Origin: Xiphophorus maculatus | Taxonomy: Eukaryota; Chordata; Actinopteri; Cyprinodontiformes; Poeciliidae | Length of the DNA: 64,000 nucleotides | Direction: 5' to 3' | NCBI RefSeq assembly: GCF_002775205.1 | Contig: NC_036454.1 | Location: 1,685,382 to 1,749,381, forward strand | Shown here: one piece after another, positions 1 to 11,947 of the stretch | Layout: the number at the start of each line of letters is the position of its first letter | Numbering within the stretch: position 1 is the first letter of the stretch | The notes under the pieces: model-generated | Told to the model about the DNA's origin: nothing | Seen by the model: only the letters and a program-made list of their open reading frames with translations | The model's database searches: none | Program-made: the position numbers and the translations under genes

Positions 1-50
1 TGCCTCACCCCGCCTCCCTGGTTCACCACATCCCCGCCATGGTGCTGTGA
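1..50 (+). CDS. 3' end of an unidentified upstream gene (partial)
   Basis: One frame is open from the window edge to a TGA at 48-50 and reads ...SLVHHIPAMVL-stop. A tandem poly(A) signal AATAAATAAA follows about 170 bases later (219-228), the usual layout of a terminal coding exon plus a short 3' UTR. Only about 15 codons are visible and I do not recognise the protein. From human synteny a neighbour such as TRAF1 or PHF19 would be possible, but nothing visible supports either. The open frame could also be chance. Confidence 0.35.
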   Translation, partial: PHPASLVHHIPAMVL

Positions 51-218
51 GCCAATCAGGGCCGGCCACGTGGTCAGCTGACCAATCACCGAACACAAGC
101 TGACCGAAGATTTCTGCACAAACACAGGTCCAGTTGGTGTTGATGAGCCCGGTTCTGTTCGAAGATTAAAAGTCCAGAAACATCAAACGACGATCAGCCG
201 ATAAAATCCTAGAAACCG

Positions 219-228
219 AATAAATAAA
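219..228 (+). terminator. Tandem poly(A) signal of the upstream gene
   Basis: AATAAATAAA contains two overlapping AATAAA hexamers about 170 bases after the putative stop at 48-50. It is probably the cleavage signal of the upstream transcript. Confidence depends on that stop being real. Confidence 0.4.
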
Positions 229-759
229 CTCGGTGGTTTATTGATTATTAATTATTTCCTATATTTATCAGACACTCAGAGTTCGGACCCGGTTCCGACC
301 GCCCAGCTGCATGATGACCCATGTTCTGTTGATGTCGTGTTTGCGTTGCATGCTTCTGGTTCCTGTTAAAGGTTGTGACGTTACAGAGACAGAACCTCAG
401 GTCCAAACTGTCTGGAGCTTTAAATGTTCTGAATATTAATGTGAAGAAAAGTTCTGTCGGGTCTCCAGGCTCGGATTCTCCTGCCAGAACCTTTGAGACG
501 TTTTGGCACGAAGTTACTGGACGTCGGTTCTGAAACGGTTCAGCTTGTGGAAGAACATGAGATGTGCTTCATGGACTGAACTCTGCTGTCACTTTATTTC
601 ATTAAATGTATCAAACTATAAAGGAAGTTCTGACTATAAACCTCTAGAAAGTCTTAATAAAGTTTTTCTCCTGAACTCGAGTCTCTGGACGTTTCAAAGG
701 TTCCACAGAAACCAGAACAGAACCTCCAACACAGGATGACTGAGTCCAGTCCGTCTGCC

Positions 760-1240
760 TAGTCAAAGTCTGGTCCATTTGGTGAGGTGTGAACACTAAT
801 TGACCTCTGACCTCTGGTCCTCCAAACCTCGGTCTGGGTTCAGTTTGAATGTGAAAGCCTAGCAGACCAGAGACCGCTCCAAAAGCAGGAAGTGAACTAC
901 AGCGCAGGGCATTCTGGGTAAATACAACCAAAGCTAACATGCTAGCCTAGCGCTAGCAGCAGAAATGGCTCCTGGTCTTCAGCCAAAGACTAAAGAGAAA
1001 AATCTGACGCCTCCATTTTGTTTCCATCTGGTGAAACAGGAAGTTGCTCTCAGTGTCTTCAGAGGTTTTTGTGTCGTTTCCTTCAGTGGTTCTTGGTGCA
1101 GCGCCCCCACAGGCCAGGAGGGGAACAGGTTGGTTTGGGTCAGAACCACAGCAGCTGGAGGTGGAGCAGAGGATGGAGTTCTGGTTCCAGTAGAACCGGG
1201 TCAACCGAACCATCAAGAAGGAAACATCCTTAGATGCGTC
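760..1240. repeat. Dispersed repeat, copy 1
   Basis: Part of this segment (about 850-960, with the motif around the 'cattctgggtaaatacaac' word) recurs in reverse complement at about 20780-21010. Another part (about 1020-1130, including 'cagcgcccccacaggc') recurs in the same orientation at 4495-4600. Copies are imperfect and have no coding capacity. They look like a non-autonomous DNA transposon family, but I could not define termini. Confidence 0.55.
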
Positions 1241-1335
1241 TCCATCATTCCTGAATCAAATGGCTGAATTCCCTCATCCAGCAGGTGATCCAGCAACCCA
1301 TTCATTTTGTTCAGGTTGCTGGATGGTTGTTGGAC

Positions 1336-1439
1336 CTGGACACTCCTGGTCTAACAGAGACCTGGACACTCCTGGTCTAACAGAGACCTGGACACTCCTG
1401 GTCTAACAGAGACCTGGACACTCCTGGTCTAACAGAGAC
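1336..1439. repeat. 26-bp tandem repeat, 4 copies
   Basis: The unit beginning ctggacactcctggtc is repeated four times head to tail with almost no divergence. This is a simple minisatellite in the C5 5' flank with no sign of coding function. Confidence 0.9.
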
Positions 1440-1950
1440 CTGGAGTGTCCAGGTCCAGATGTGAGAACTAAATATCTTCAGCCTGAACCACACATAGATG
1501 TTGGGAACATTTCAATCCCCAACATTCATGGTTCCCCATGTGATCCAGTCCCGTTCTAGGAGACGTTCTATCCGTCGCTTCCAGGAGGAGATTTGGAGCT
1601 GCAGGTGAGAAATGAGTCCTATGGTTCCAGCTGAACCCAGGGAGAACGTTCAGGTGGGAGAACCTCAGAACCTCCAGGGGTTCAACACTGAGAACGTTAA
1701 AGAGATCCTCGTCCGAAAGAAACGTTCAGGAACGTTCCTGAAGAGACGCAACTTTATGTTGCATGAAAATGACCCAGGAGGACGCAGTGGAGGTCCAGTC
1801 CCAGAACGGTCAGCTCACACCAGGTCCAGGTCCGTGTCCAGTTCCAGGTCCAGGTACAGGATTATTGTGGATTCTTTGAGTCGTGTTTAAAAGCATCTAT
1901 TCCAACATTTGGGACCCAGAGGGTGACGATCATTTTAAAGATATTAATAA

Positions 1951-1996
1951 ATGTCATCAGAGGTCATCAGAGGTCAACAGAGGTCAACAGAGGTCA
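1951..1996 (+). promoter_or_regulatory. AGGTCA direct-repeat array with DR4 spacing
   Basis: Perfect AGGTCA hexamers start at 1961, 1971, 1981 and 1991, with a one-mismatch copy (ATGTCA) at 1951. Each is separated by 4 bases (TCAG or ACAG). AGGTCA-N4-AGGTCA is the DR4 arrangement bound by RXR heterodimers such as LXR and thyroid hormone receptor. The array lies about 555-600 bases upstream of the C5 start codon. Function is inference; a 10-bp microsatellite could arise by chance. Confidence 0.45.
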
Positions 1997-2551
1997 ACCA
2001 GCCCCTCCATATTTACTAAATCAAGCAGGTGTCTTTCCACTGTGCTACATTTGTCCAGCTAACTTTTGTAGCTGAGTTGATTGATTGGAAATCAACTTGG
2101 ATAAAACCAGGAACCGTTTGGTTCCCTGCTGGTTTCAGTCCAGGTTCTGGTCCAACTGGACAGTCCTCCTGCGGTCCGTTTGGTTCTGATCAGCCTGGAT
2201 AAACATTTCTAGTTTCTATAAAAATGCAGAGAAATGCCAGAAACCCAAATGTGTCTCAGAGAGGTAAATGTTCTCATGTTGGTCTTCAGGGATTCAGAGC
2301 AGCTTCTGGAAGTTCTGGTTCTGGAAAACCCAAATATTTCAGTGTTTTTTGTCTAGTTTTCACAGCAGCTTTTCTCTGTCGGGTCGTGGGTGTTGGGTAA
2401 GATTGGAAAACACAGCAGGTTGAGTAAACTCACCTTTGGGACACTCAACCCGTCCCAGAGGAAAAGTCCGACCCGTGTCCTGCCGTCTGAGCGGATCGAT
2501 CAGCGATAAAGAGACGCTCGGCGCCGCTGGCCGTCAGTCTGGCCGTTCAGG

Positions 2552-5500
2552 ATGAAGCCGCTGGTCCTGCTGGTTTGGGTTTGGTCTCTGTGCTGGAGGA
2601 CGGACGCTCAGAGTCAATCGTAAGTGAAGCTCCTGTGATTGGTTGTTTTATGTTGGAGATGATCGTCCAGCTGCTGGTTAGTTTATGGAGACGGTTGTTA
2701 TGGTGTAAAATTAAATGAAGAACATTTCAAAACTTTTCTGGCTTTAATCTGACAGAAATCCTGTAAAACTGAATCTGTTGCAAAGAAAAATGTGAAAACC
2801 AAAGTCTGTCCTTTAACTGGACCAAGTCTTCGTGGCAGGAGTCCTGGCACAGCAACCCCACATCATGACGCTCACACCGCCGTGTTACACGTCCGTAGGA
2901 CCGTTTGGATCGGCGGCCAAGCCAACAGGAAGCGGTTCTGCAAGGCGACGCTTTGGTCCCTGTAGAACCAAACCAGAACGGGTTGGAAACTCTGCAGCTC
3001 CTCCAATGCTGCCGGCAGCCTCCTGGTCCCTCCCCCACCTGTTTCTGACTTCCTGTCTGAACCTTTCAGCTGTTTTTGATCCAACAACAGACTGGACTAA
3101 AGGAGGAAACTCAGCAAACGTGAAGTCAGTTTCCTGAAGGTTGGTTGGTTCTCCTCTGCTGGACGACGACCTTCTGCTTCTGGAAAGTTTATTTTTCTTC
3201 AGCACAGAAACAATCAGGAGGAGAAATCATCTGACGGATGGACCAGAACCGAGCCTCAGAGTAGATGATTCATCATGTTTACATGACCTGCTGAGCTGGA
3301 CCAGCTCAGCAGGCCGTTACCTGGGTGGAGGTCTCTCCACTCTGCCTTCTACCTGACCAGCAGCAGGGGGCGCACACACGAGCCAGCGGGTTCAACTGGT
3401 GAACAAATATTTACAGCAGAATCCCGGAAAATGATCAATGGCAACAAACATCAAAGTTCAGAGGAACTCTGTGGATCTCCATGACAACCCGAACCAAAAA
3501 CACCTTAAAGTTCACAGAACTTTTCCTTCTGTCCAGATTTATTCTGATGCTCAACATTTATTCCTTTTACTGAATCCTGCAGGTTTCTGGTCAGACTGGC
3601 CTCTGATTGGGAACCTTAATGCTGCATTCAGACCAACCAGGATCAGATTCCCGAATCAGACTCTGATCCGTTTGTCTAGAAAGTCCGAGTTTTTGGGGAG
3701 GTCTGAATGCAAATTTGAATTACTAAATGGACTTAAAAACCGAACTCTGATCCTCCTATAAACCTTGGTCTGGGTCCGGTTGAAGTGGACTCTAAAACGG
3801 TAGAAAACCTGTCTGAATGCAACCTGGCTAGAAACCGATTCAGTTAGAAACAGTTCAGGACATTCTGGTCATTTATTGCTCTCTGCTCTGCGGGTTAAAG
3901 GAGATGTTGTCATGTCAACAGGTCTGCCTGCCGACACTAAGCAAGGAAAAGCAGAATATAAATGGTTTAAGTTGTTTTACAACTTTTTATCAGCTTATTG
4001 TCCCGTTGCCGTGGCGCTCTGCAGCTGCTGTGATTTTTAAACCTGTAATAAATGACAAAAACTGAACTAATTGCCTCGTTTGTTTAAACATAATCATCGA
4101 ATAGGATGGAGGAATTTGCTTAGTCTTTTCTTGCATCTTGACAGAAACCAAACTGTTTATAGATTTATATCCAGGGAGAAAACTTACAAACATCAGCAAT
4201 TTTCTCTGCTTTAATTTAAGTCATGTTTATAGAAATCGGGTAAGAAATAAAGGCGCTGAGATCATTTTGTGATTCCTGCTCATCCCGCGTTGGAACAGCC
4301 TGGTTTAGTGGACAGGAGCGCCGCTAGCATTAGGGGCTAACAGGCCGCTAGCATTAGCGGCTAACAGGCCGCTAGCGTTAGCGGCTAACAGGCCGCTAGC
4401 GTTAGCGGCTAACAGGCGATGTCCAGACTAGTAAAGTAGATCAATGAAGAAATCCTACTACAGCAAAAATCTGACACTGCTCCGTTTATGTTTATTTTTT
4501 GTGAAGAAGGAAGTTGCTGCTCTTCTTCAGAGGTTTTCTGTCGATTCCTTCAGTAGTTCTTGGTGCAGCGCCCCCACAGGCGACGGGGGGAACAGGCTAT
4601 TCAGTTAGTTTTAGTTTGTTTGACTCACTGCAGTGTGAATGAGAACTAGAGTTCTGAAAATGTAACAAATGTTGCAATTTAGTCCCCAATCGAACCAAGT
4701 CTACCGGACTATCCGGTCTGAATGCACCCTAAGTTTCATCGTTAGGATTTCTGTGATTTATTATATCATAATAAACAGATTCATAACGGCGTGCTGCTGG
4801 TGAACAGACTCTTCTTCTTCTGTGGTATTTCACCACCAGCAGTGATGGCATCTCTTTCTGTCAGCTTCCTGATCACAGCGCCTCTGTCCGTGTGCCTGGA
4901 AGCTGTGGAGACGGTGTTTGTTCAGCTGTTTGGCTCCTCCATGGAGGAAACCGTCTACGTCTTCCTGAAGACTTCCATGGCTCCGGATCACAGGGAACTG
5001 TCCAAGGACTCCCTGCGGCTCAACAGCCAGAACAACTACCAGGGCGTCGCTAAAGTCCGGGTGAGAAATCCTTCTGAAGCACTCTGCATTACTCACCTGA
5101 CTGATTATTATTATGATTTCTGTAAAATGTCCAGCAGTGTGGCGAGGAGAAGGCCAGATGGCTTCCACTATGACGCTGAACTTATTAGACATTTGTTACA
5201 TATATTTCCAATGTAATGGAAATAAAATGGAAAATAAAGAGAGAAAGGTTTAAAAGGACAGGGGAAGTCTGCCTCCACACCTGCTGAACAAGATCAAAAA
5301 AACTACAGAAAACTGAGAAACCATAGCAACAAACATGATGCACAGATAACAACATCACTGAACAACAGTTAAGACCAGATGTACTAGTGGCAACCGCAGC
5401 TCAACATGGAGTGTACCTGAAAACACCTGGGTGTTGATTCCTGTGTTTCTGCGTCTCTTTAGTTGCTGCCACTTCCAGAGAATAAGGATTTGAATCATGT

Positions 5501-8500
5501 GATTCTTCACATCCAATCAAATGGGATCAACCGTCACCTGTCCATCCCGGTTACCCGATCCAACGGCTTCCTGTTCATCCAAACAGACAAACCGCTCTAC
5601 ACGCCTCATCAGAAAGGTCGGCCCTTCTTGGTTCTTCACTCAGATTCTGGTTGAACATAGATTGCTCAGGTTTGCAGAATAAACTGTTTGTGATGTGTTC
5701 AGTGAAAGTGAGGGCGTTCTCCATGAACCAGGAGCTGAGACCAGCCAATCGCAGCGTCTTCTTAACTTTCAAGGTGAGCCCGATGAGCCCAGGACCATAA
5801 ATGAGTTGACAATTTGTTGCCATGTCAATGAACATCTTTGTTCCCGACAGGATCCGGATCAGATCACGGTAGATGTTGTGGAGATTATCGATGTGAACAA
5901 TGGAATCCCGTCGATGCAAAACCCCTTCAGGATTCCCATCAAACCAAAGTAAGGAAGACCTCTGCCGAGGCAGGAAGACCTTCGGATGATTCCCGAAGGT
6001 CTTCCTGAGTTCTCTGTACTTGCAGGTTGGGAATTTGGACAATAGAAGCTTCCTACACAGATGATTTCACAACAAAAGCAAAGACAGATTTTGAAGTTAA
6101 AGAATACGGTACGTCTAGGAGTTTGATATGAGCCCTGCTGGTGGAGGTGATGATCTGTGATGTTCTCCTCCTCTGTCAGTTCTTCCTAGTTTCTCCATCC
6201 AAATGAACCCACAGACAAACTTCATCAGCCACAGTCAGTTCAGTCAGTTCCACTTCAGGATTTCAGCCAGGTGAGGCCTGATCTCCTCCAGCTGCTCAGA
6301 TGTTCGAGCTGAGCGGCCATGTTTACCCTGCGGTGCTCTGACCTTTGGCAGGTATCTCCATGGTGCTCCGGTGGCTGAAGGAGAGGTGTATCTGCGTTAT
6401 GGATACGTCAGAGAGACGAACGCTCCTGTCATCATTCCCACATCAGTCACCAGAGAAAGAGTAAGGCCCTGACACGCACCGGTCTCAAAGACTTCTCTGA
6501 CGGCAGTTGATGAGACTCCTGAGAGACATCTCCAACATGGGGTTGGTTTGTCTCCTCTCAGCTCTCTCCGGCAGGTGAACTGGATGTGACCGTTAACATG
6601 CAGAAGGTTCTGCACAAACACGATGGACCGAGAGACCTGGACAGCCTGGTGGGAAGCTACCTGTATGTAGCAGTGCTGCTGAAGGAGGACACAGGTACGC
6701 TGACATCATATCACCCTGAAACCAGGTCCTCACCTTCTCACCGTTTGGACTGGATGTCGCCCTCCAGGTGGGATCACTGAGGAGGCGGAGTTTGCTACTG
6801 TGAAGTTCGTCAGGTCACCGTACCGTCTGAGCCTCATCTCGACTCCTCCGTTCATCAAACCTGGACTTCCTTACAACATCCAGGTATGCTTCATGGAGTC
6901 ACACCTGAAAAGTGTTTAACACTAGTTGGTCTGGGCTCCTTTTGCATGAATTCCAGACGTGTCCAGGAAACGGACCTCCACTGAGGCGTTCCAGGTGTTG
7001 AGTTGTTCCAGGACCAGAGGCAACATCTGGTTGGACCTTCTGACTCCCCCGCGGCCCACACCTTGTTCAGCTCCACAGGCCCTTTGTCTCTGCAGGTGTT
7101 GGTGAAGGATCACCTGGACAAGCCGGTGAGCCTGGTGCAGGTGCGTCTGGTGGAGCGTCAGCTGTTCATGAACACAGGAGGAAGCGAGGTTATGTCCTGT
7201 GGGGAGAGCAGAAGCAGTGGATCTGATGGCCTCTTGTATTTTATCTGCAACCCCCAGAAAAATGCAGTCAGGGCGCAGCTGAAGGTGAGGAAGATCTGTC
7301 ACTCTAGTGCTGTGAAAAGTATTGACCCCCTTGCAGGTTTATTAAGCTTTAGAAAGTGTTTTTCATATTCATTCAGGTTCTGTTTGCCTAATACTGAGCT
7401 TGATGAACTGAAATGTTAGGTGGGACAAAAACAGCAGATTTGTCCTTTTGGTACTCTTGGTGTAACTGGTCTGGTTGTTGTTGACCCAGTTTGAGACGGC
7501 GGACCCCACCCTGCCAGCTCAGAGTCAGGCCAGTCTGACCCTGGAGGCCGTGGCCTATCACTCCCCAAACCAGCGGTACCTTTACATCAACACGCCCATG
7601 TTCGGCCACAGCCTCCGTGTCAGCCACTACGCCAACATCCAGGTGTACACCGCTGCTCCCTCCTACCTCAACATCAGGACTCTCAACTACTTGGTGAGGA
7701 GGCGGTCGCACATAGTGCTTCCCCTGTTGCCATAGTTACTGATGGCTTCACTGCTGCTCCCCCGTAGGTGCTGTCTAAAGGGAAGGTGGTGTTTTTTAAT
7801 AGTCAGAACTTTGCCTCCAGCGTTGACAGCAGACAGAACCTGAACTTCCTGGTGACGGCCTCCATGGTGCCGTCCATCAGGCTGCTGGTCTACTACGTCC
7901 TGGACGGAGAAGGAACGATGGAGCTGGTGGCGGACTCCGTCTGGATGGAAGTCAAAGACAAGTGTGTCAACGGCCTCCAGGTGCTGCAGTCTGGCTGCGT
8001 CTCTGGTTCATCAGCAGGAATTCCTCTGAAATGTGTCGGCACCGGCTAACATGGTGTTGTCTATCAGACCAACATCTTATTCCAGGAAAGACTCTACAAG
8101 CCGAAGGAGAACATCAAGCTGGACATCAGAACCAATCAGGGCAGCATGGTGGCTCTGTCGGCCGTAGACTCCGCTGTCTTCAGCCTACGACGAAATTACA
8201 GGGACCCTGTTTCCATGGTAACCGTCAGTTTGACCTAAGCTTGTTTGTTGCGTTGCTTTGAGCAGTGCCGTCGAGCGGCGCTCTGACAGGATGTACGGTG
8301 GCCCGCAGGTCCTTCGTCACTTCGAGCAGAGCGACTTGGGCTGTGGAGGAGGCGGCGGCAAAGACAACGCCGACGTCTTCCGATTGGCTGGCCTCACCTT
8401 TATGACCAATACCAACGCCGCCCCCTCATCCAGCAGTACGTCCATCACTCAGAGTAAGGAATCAGAAACAATCATCATCTGCTCAGTAATGGCGGCTTGT

Positions 8501-11500
8501 TTCACAGATGAGCCGTGTACAGCCGCCGTTCGTTCAAAGAGACAATTGTCCAACGCACAAAAGGAAGCTAAAGGTACGATTCCACCATTGCTACGTCCGT
8601 CTGACTTTCCCGTTCCTAGTTTAATCCTCTTTCACATCTATATGTGTAATAACTAACTAAAGATAAACAAATTATTTGATTGATTGGTCTGTATGTTTGG
8701 CTGATTTAGCTACAACCTGAAACCATTTCAAAGATTCAAGAAAGCTTCACATATTAAACTGTTTGTGTGTGTAGAGGGGATTATTGGAACAAGCAAAGAC
8801 AAAATAATAAAAAAATAAATCTCCCTGCAAACAGCCATGAAGATTTAAAACATCCAAAGTGACTAAAAACATAAAACAACAGAAACAAAAGCAATGCTGC
8901 AAAAACAGCCAAAACAGTTGCTGTTGTTGGTCGTCAGTCAGTCACCGGGTTCTGTCTGGGTCCGTCTCTCTGCAGCCAGAACTTTCGGCCCCAGGAAGAG
9001 CTGCTGCTTAGGGGGAATGAAGTTCATGCCAAAGGGCATGACCTGCCAGGAGTACGCAAACCAGACCTTCCAGAGGCTCAGACAAAATATTGAAGAGTGC
9101 AAGACGGCCTTCAGGCAGTGCTGCGAGTTCTTCCAGCAGCAGCTGGACCAGAGCGACAGTCTGGTTCTGGGACGTCACGGTGAGTTTGGTCGGTTCTGGT
9201 CCGTTCCTTCTGGACCTGACTGTGATGCCTGACTTGGTGTTTCTCTCCTGAACTAGGCGCAAACTTCGATGAGGCGCCGTTGTTGGTGAGAAGCTACTTT
9301 CCAGAGAGCTGGCTGTGGGAGGTGCAGCGTGCAAGGTAGCACAAATCAAACGCACCTCAACGGATCAACGCTTGTTTGGCGTTTGAGAGGAACTCGACTC
9401 TCTTCAGTTCTGTTAATATTAATGAACCACGGTGCAAAGAATATTCTATTCTGTCAATTATTGCAGTCATATTAGTTTATTTTCATTCAATTATTTCAAT
9501 AATTATACATTAGAGCCTCCATATTCTAGGGGCGCTGATGGCGGAGCTGCTGCTGCTCCTCCAGATTGAGAAGAGTTAGCTGAGGACTTTCATTTCGTCT
9601 CCTGGATGGATTGGACATATTCAATATGTCGTTTTCATCCTTATTACCCAAGGAGGAGTGTAGGGCTCCTGATGGACCTGGCAGCATCCCAGCAGAAGAA
9701 TCAGGAAGATGTGATTATTGGTTCTCACTTAGAAATGACTGGTGGATAATTCCCATGACTCCAGAGTCTCTCTGCCTGGGTGGAGGAACAACAAAGTAAA
9801 GGTGGTGGAATAGCAGAGCTTGTCAGCATCAGACTGAAGGAGGTGAGCCCTGTTTACCTCCTTCAGGTTGCTGAGCAGTAGTTTCCCAGTGTTAGCTGGT
9901 CCAATCACCACGTCTCTTTCTTTGCTCTGAAAAGGTTTCAGCTGTTTGTGTTTCTGAAATGCATACAGCTTCTCTTGGCAAGGCAGAAGTTTCTGCACTG
10001 CACTTCTTTCAGATCCAGGAGTTTATCAGGGAAGCATCTCACAGATCTATGAGACTGAATGACTGAGCGTCTAACCAGGTTGTTAGCAGCACAGGAGCTC
10101 CACAGGGCTCTGGACTCTCACTGTTCATTTTCTCTCTCCACAAGTCTGACTTCTGTCATCTGCAGAAATACTCAGATTACTCTGCAGTTGTTGGGAGAAT
10201 CAGAGATGGACAAGAGGCTGAGTACAGAGATCTGGTGGACTGCTGTGAGAAACCCCTCAGTGTTGCCCTACAACAGCCTGGACTGGACAGACGACACATT
10301 TGGGCAGTCTCTACTTCTTTGCAGCCAGATGTTGCCCAGCTGTTGTGGAGACTCTGTAGCTTCTGTTTAAAGCACCGATCATCATGATCATCAGCTGGAG
10401 CAGCTAATCCAGCTTTGGTGTTTGTCTCTTCAGGTCAGGTCAACTGTCCATCAGCAGGACTCTGCCGGACTCTCTGACCACCTGGGTGGTTAAAGCCATT
10501 GGCATGTCTCCAGAGGGTGGTGGGTTTCCTCTCCATCTGTTGATCACTTCAGACCGTCGCGGTCCCCTCAGGGGCCTGCAGGAATGAACCTAACCGCCGA
10601 GTCGTTCTGGTTCTGTCAGGGATGTGTGTGTCGGATCCTGTGAAGGTGTCGGTCAATCAGCCGCTCAGCGTGGACGTCCCGCTGCCCTACCAGGTGGTCC
10701 GAGGGGAACAGCTGGAGCTGCAGGGCTCCGTCTACAACCAGCAGGACGACAACATCAAAGTCCGTTCAACCACACATCCCATAATAAACACTCAGATCAT
10801 TACTGCTGGCTGAGTTTACAGCTGATTCTTCCGATGACCAGCAGGAGCTCACTTCCTGTGTTCCTCTACGCAGGAAGGGGAGGGGCTAACACACCTGGCA
10901 GCGCTCTAATTTCTGCTTCCTCTCTGTGTCTCAGTTCTGCGTGACGCTGACGGTCGGCCCGGCGCTCTGCCTGCTGAAGTCCCGGCCGACGCCCAGGCAG
11001 GAGGGGCATCACACCACGGTCTGCACCTGGAGCATCCTCGCTGCGGGCGAGGTGGGCAAAGTGACCTTCACCCTGCTGGGCCTGGAGCCTGGAGAGCACA
11101 CCCTGACCTTCACCCTCATCACCCAGTCAGGGGCCAAAGACGTTGTGAAGAAGACGCTGCGTGTGGTGGTATGTGAACTATGACGGACTCTACTTGGAGC
11201 ATACAAAGTTTGAACCTGTCTGCCTTGTTTTGTTCTGGACACCGTTAGTCCTTACCATGTCAGCAGTTACCAGTGGTCAGCTTGGCTAAACATTAGTTCT
11301 GCTTTGGTTGTTTGCAGCCTGAAGGAGTGAGACAGGAAGTGAACTCCGGGGGAAGACTGGATCCTCAGGGACTCTACGGTTTGTGGACTCCATCTTGGTT
11401 CACCTCGAATCCTCGCCATCGTCATCGTCTCACCTGCACTGGTCTGGATTCCTGCTACAGGTTCAGAGAAGCGGACTGTGGTGCTGAAGAACATCCTGCC

Positions 11501-11871
11501 AGAAAACGTGGTTCCCAACTCGGCCGTGGAGAGACAGCTGACCATAAACGGTGAGACGAGGAGCGGAGGCGCCGCGGCTGAACTTCTTCAGGTCTGCAGA
11601 AATGATCAGGATGGTTGTTCCTAACAGGCGAGCTTCCAGGCGAAGTCTTGTCAGTCATACTGGACCCCGAGGGCCTCAAGCGGCTCCTCAGCCTTCCTCC
11701 TGGGTCAGCAGTAGCAGAGGTCGATAGGCTCCTCCCACTCATCCAGGTGTACCAGTACCTGGAGACCAACAGCCTCTGGGACGTCCTGGGAGAAAACATA
11801 GAGAAGAACTCCGGCGAGCTGAGGCAGAAGATCAGAGACGGTGGGGCGCCGCCGCCGGGGGTCATTCTGGA

Positions 11872-11947
<76 letters not shown>

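Larger units (their letters stand above)
229..2551. other. Intergenic region and C5 5' flank
   Basis: No convincing exon is visible. The region holds a dispersed repeat (about 760-1240), a 26-bp tandem repeat (1336-1439), CCAGGT-rich sequence near 1800-1870 and a direct-repeat array of AGGTCA (1951-1996). The last 100 bases before the C5 ATG are moderately GC-rich and show no clear TATA box, so the C5 transcription start cannot be placed. Confidence 0.5.
2620..4864. other. C5 intron 1
   Basis: This 2.2-kb intron holds no exon I can support. It carries a 24-bp minisatellite (4319-4417), repeat pieces related to the dispersed family (about 3590-3850 and 4495-4740), and otherwise unremarkable sequence. 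Confidence 0.6.
2552..8573 (+). other. c5: C5 exons 1-16: signal peptide, beta chain, RSKR site
   Basis: Exons: 2552-2619, 4865-5060, 5463-5616, 5703-5773, 5851-5948, 6026-6108, 6180-6270, 6352-6460, 6562-6694, 6768-6883, 7096-7284, 7490-7693, 7768-7980, 8068-8217, 8309-8453, 8508-8573. Exon 1 encodes [15 protein letters not shown]..., a typical signal peptide. Exons 2-14 encode the macroglobulin ring. Exon 15 contains [12 protein letters not shown], matching the C5 linker region. Exon 16 carries RSKR, the furin site separating beta and alpha chains. I chose the exon 15 acceptor at 8308 because it keeps phase and gives the same spacing as human C5. An upstream acceptor near 8264 would be out of phase. 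Confidence 0.92.

Noticed and set aside
5575..6042. 155-codon antisense frame across C5 exons 3-5
   Set aside because: It is opposite to well-supported exons and introns, with no recognisable domain.
8258..8308. Upstream extension of C5 exon 15
   Set aside because: An acceptor near 8264 or 8289 breaks phase with exon 14. The acceptor at 8308 restores both the phase and the residue spacing.
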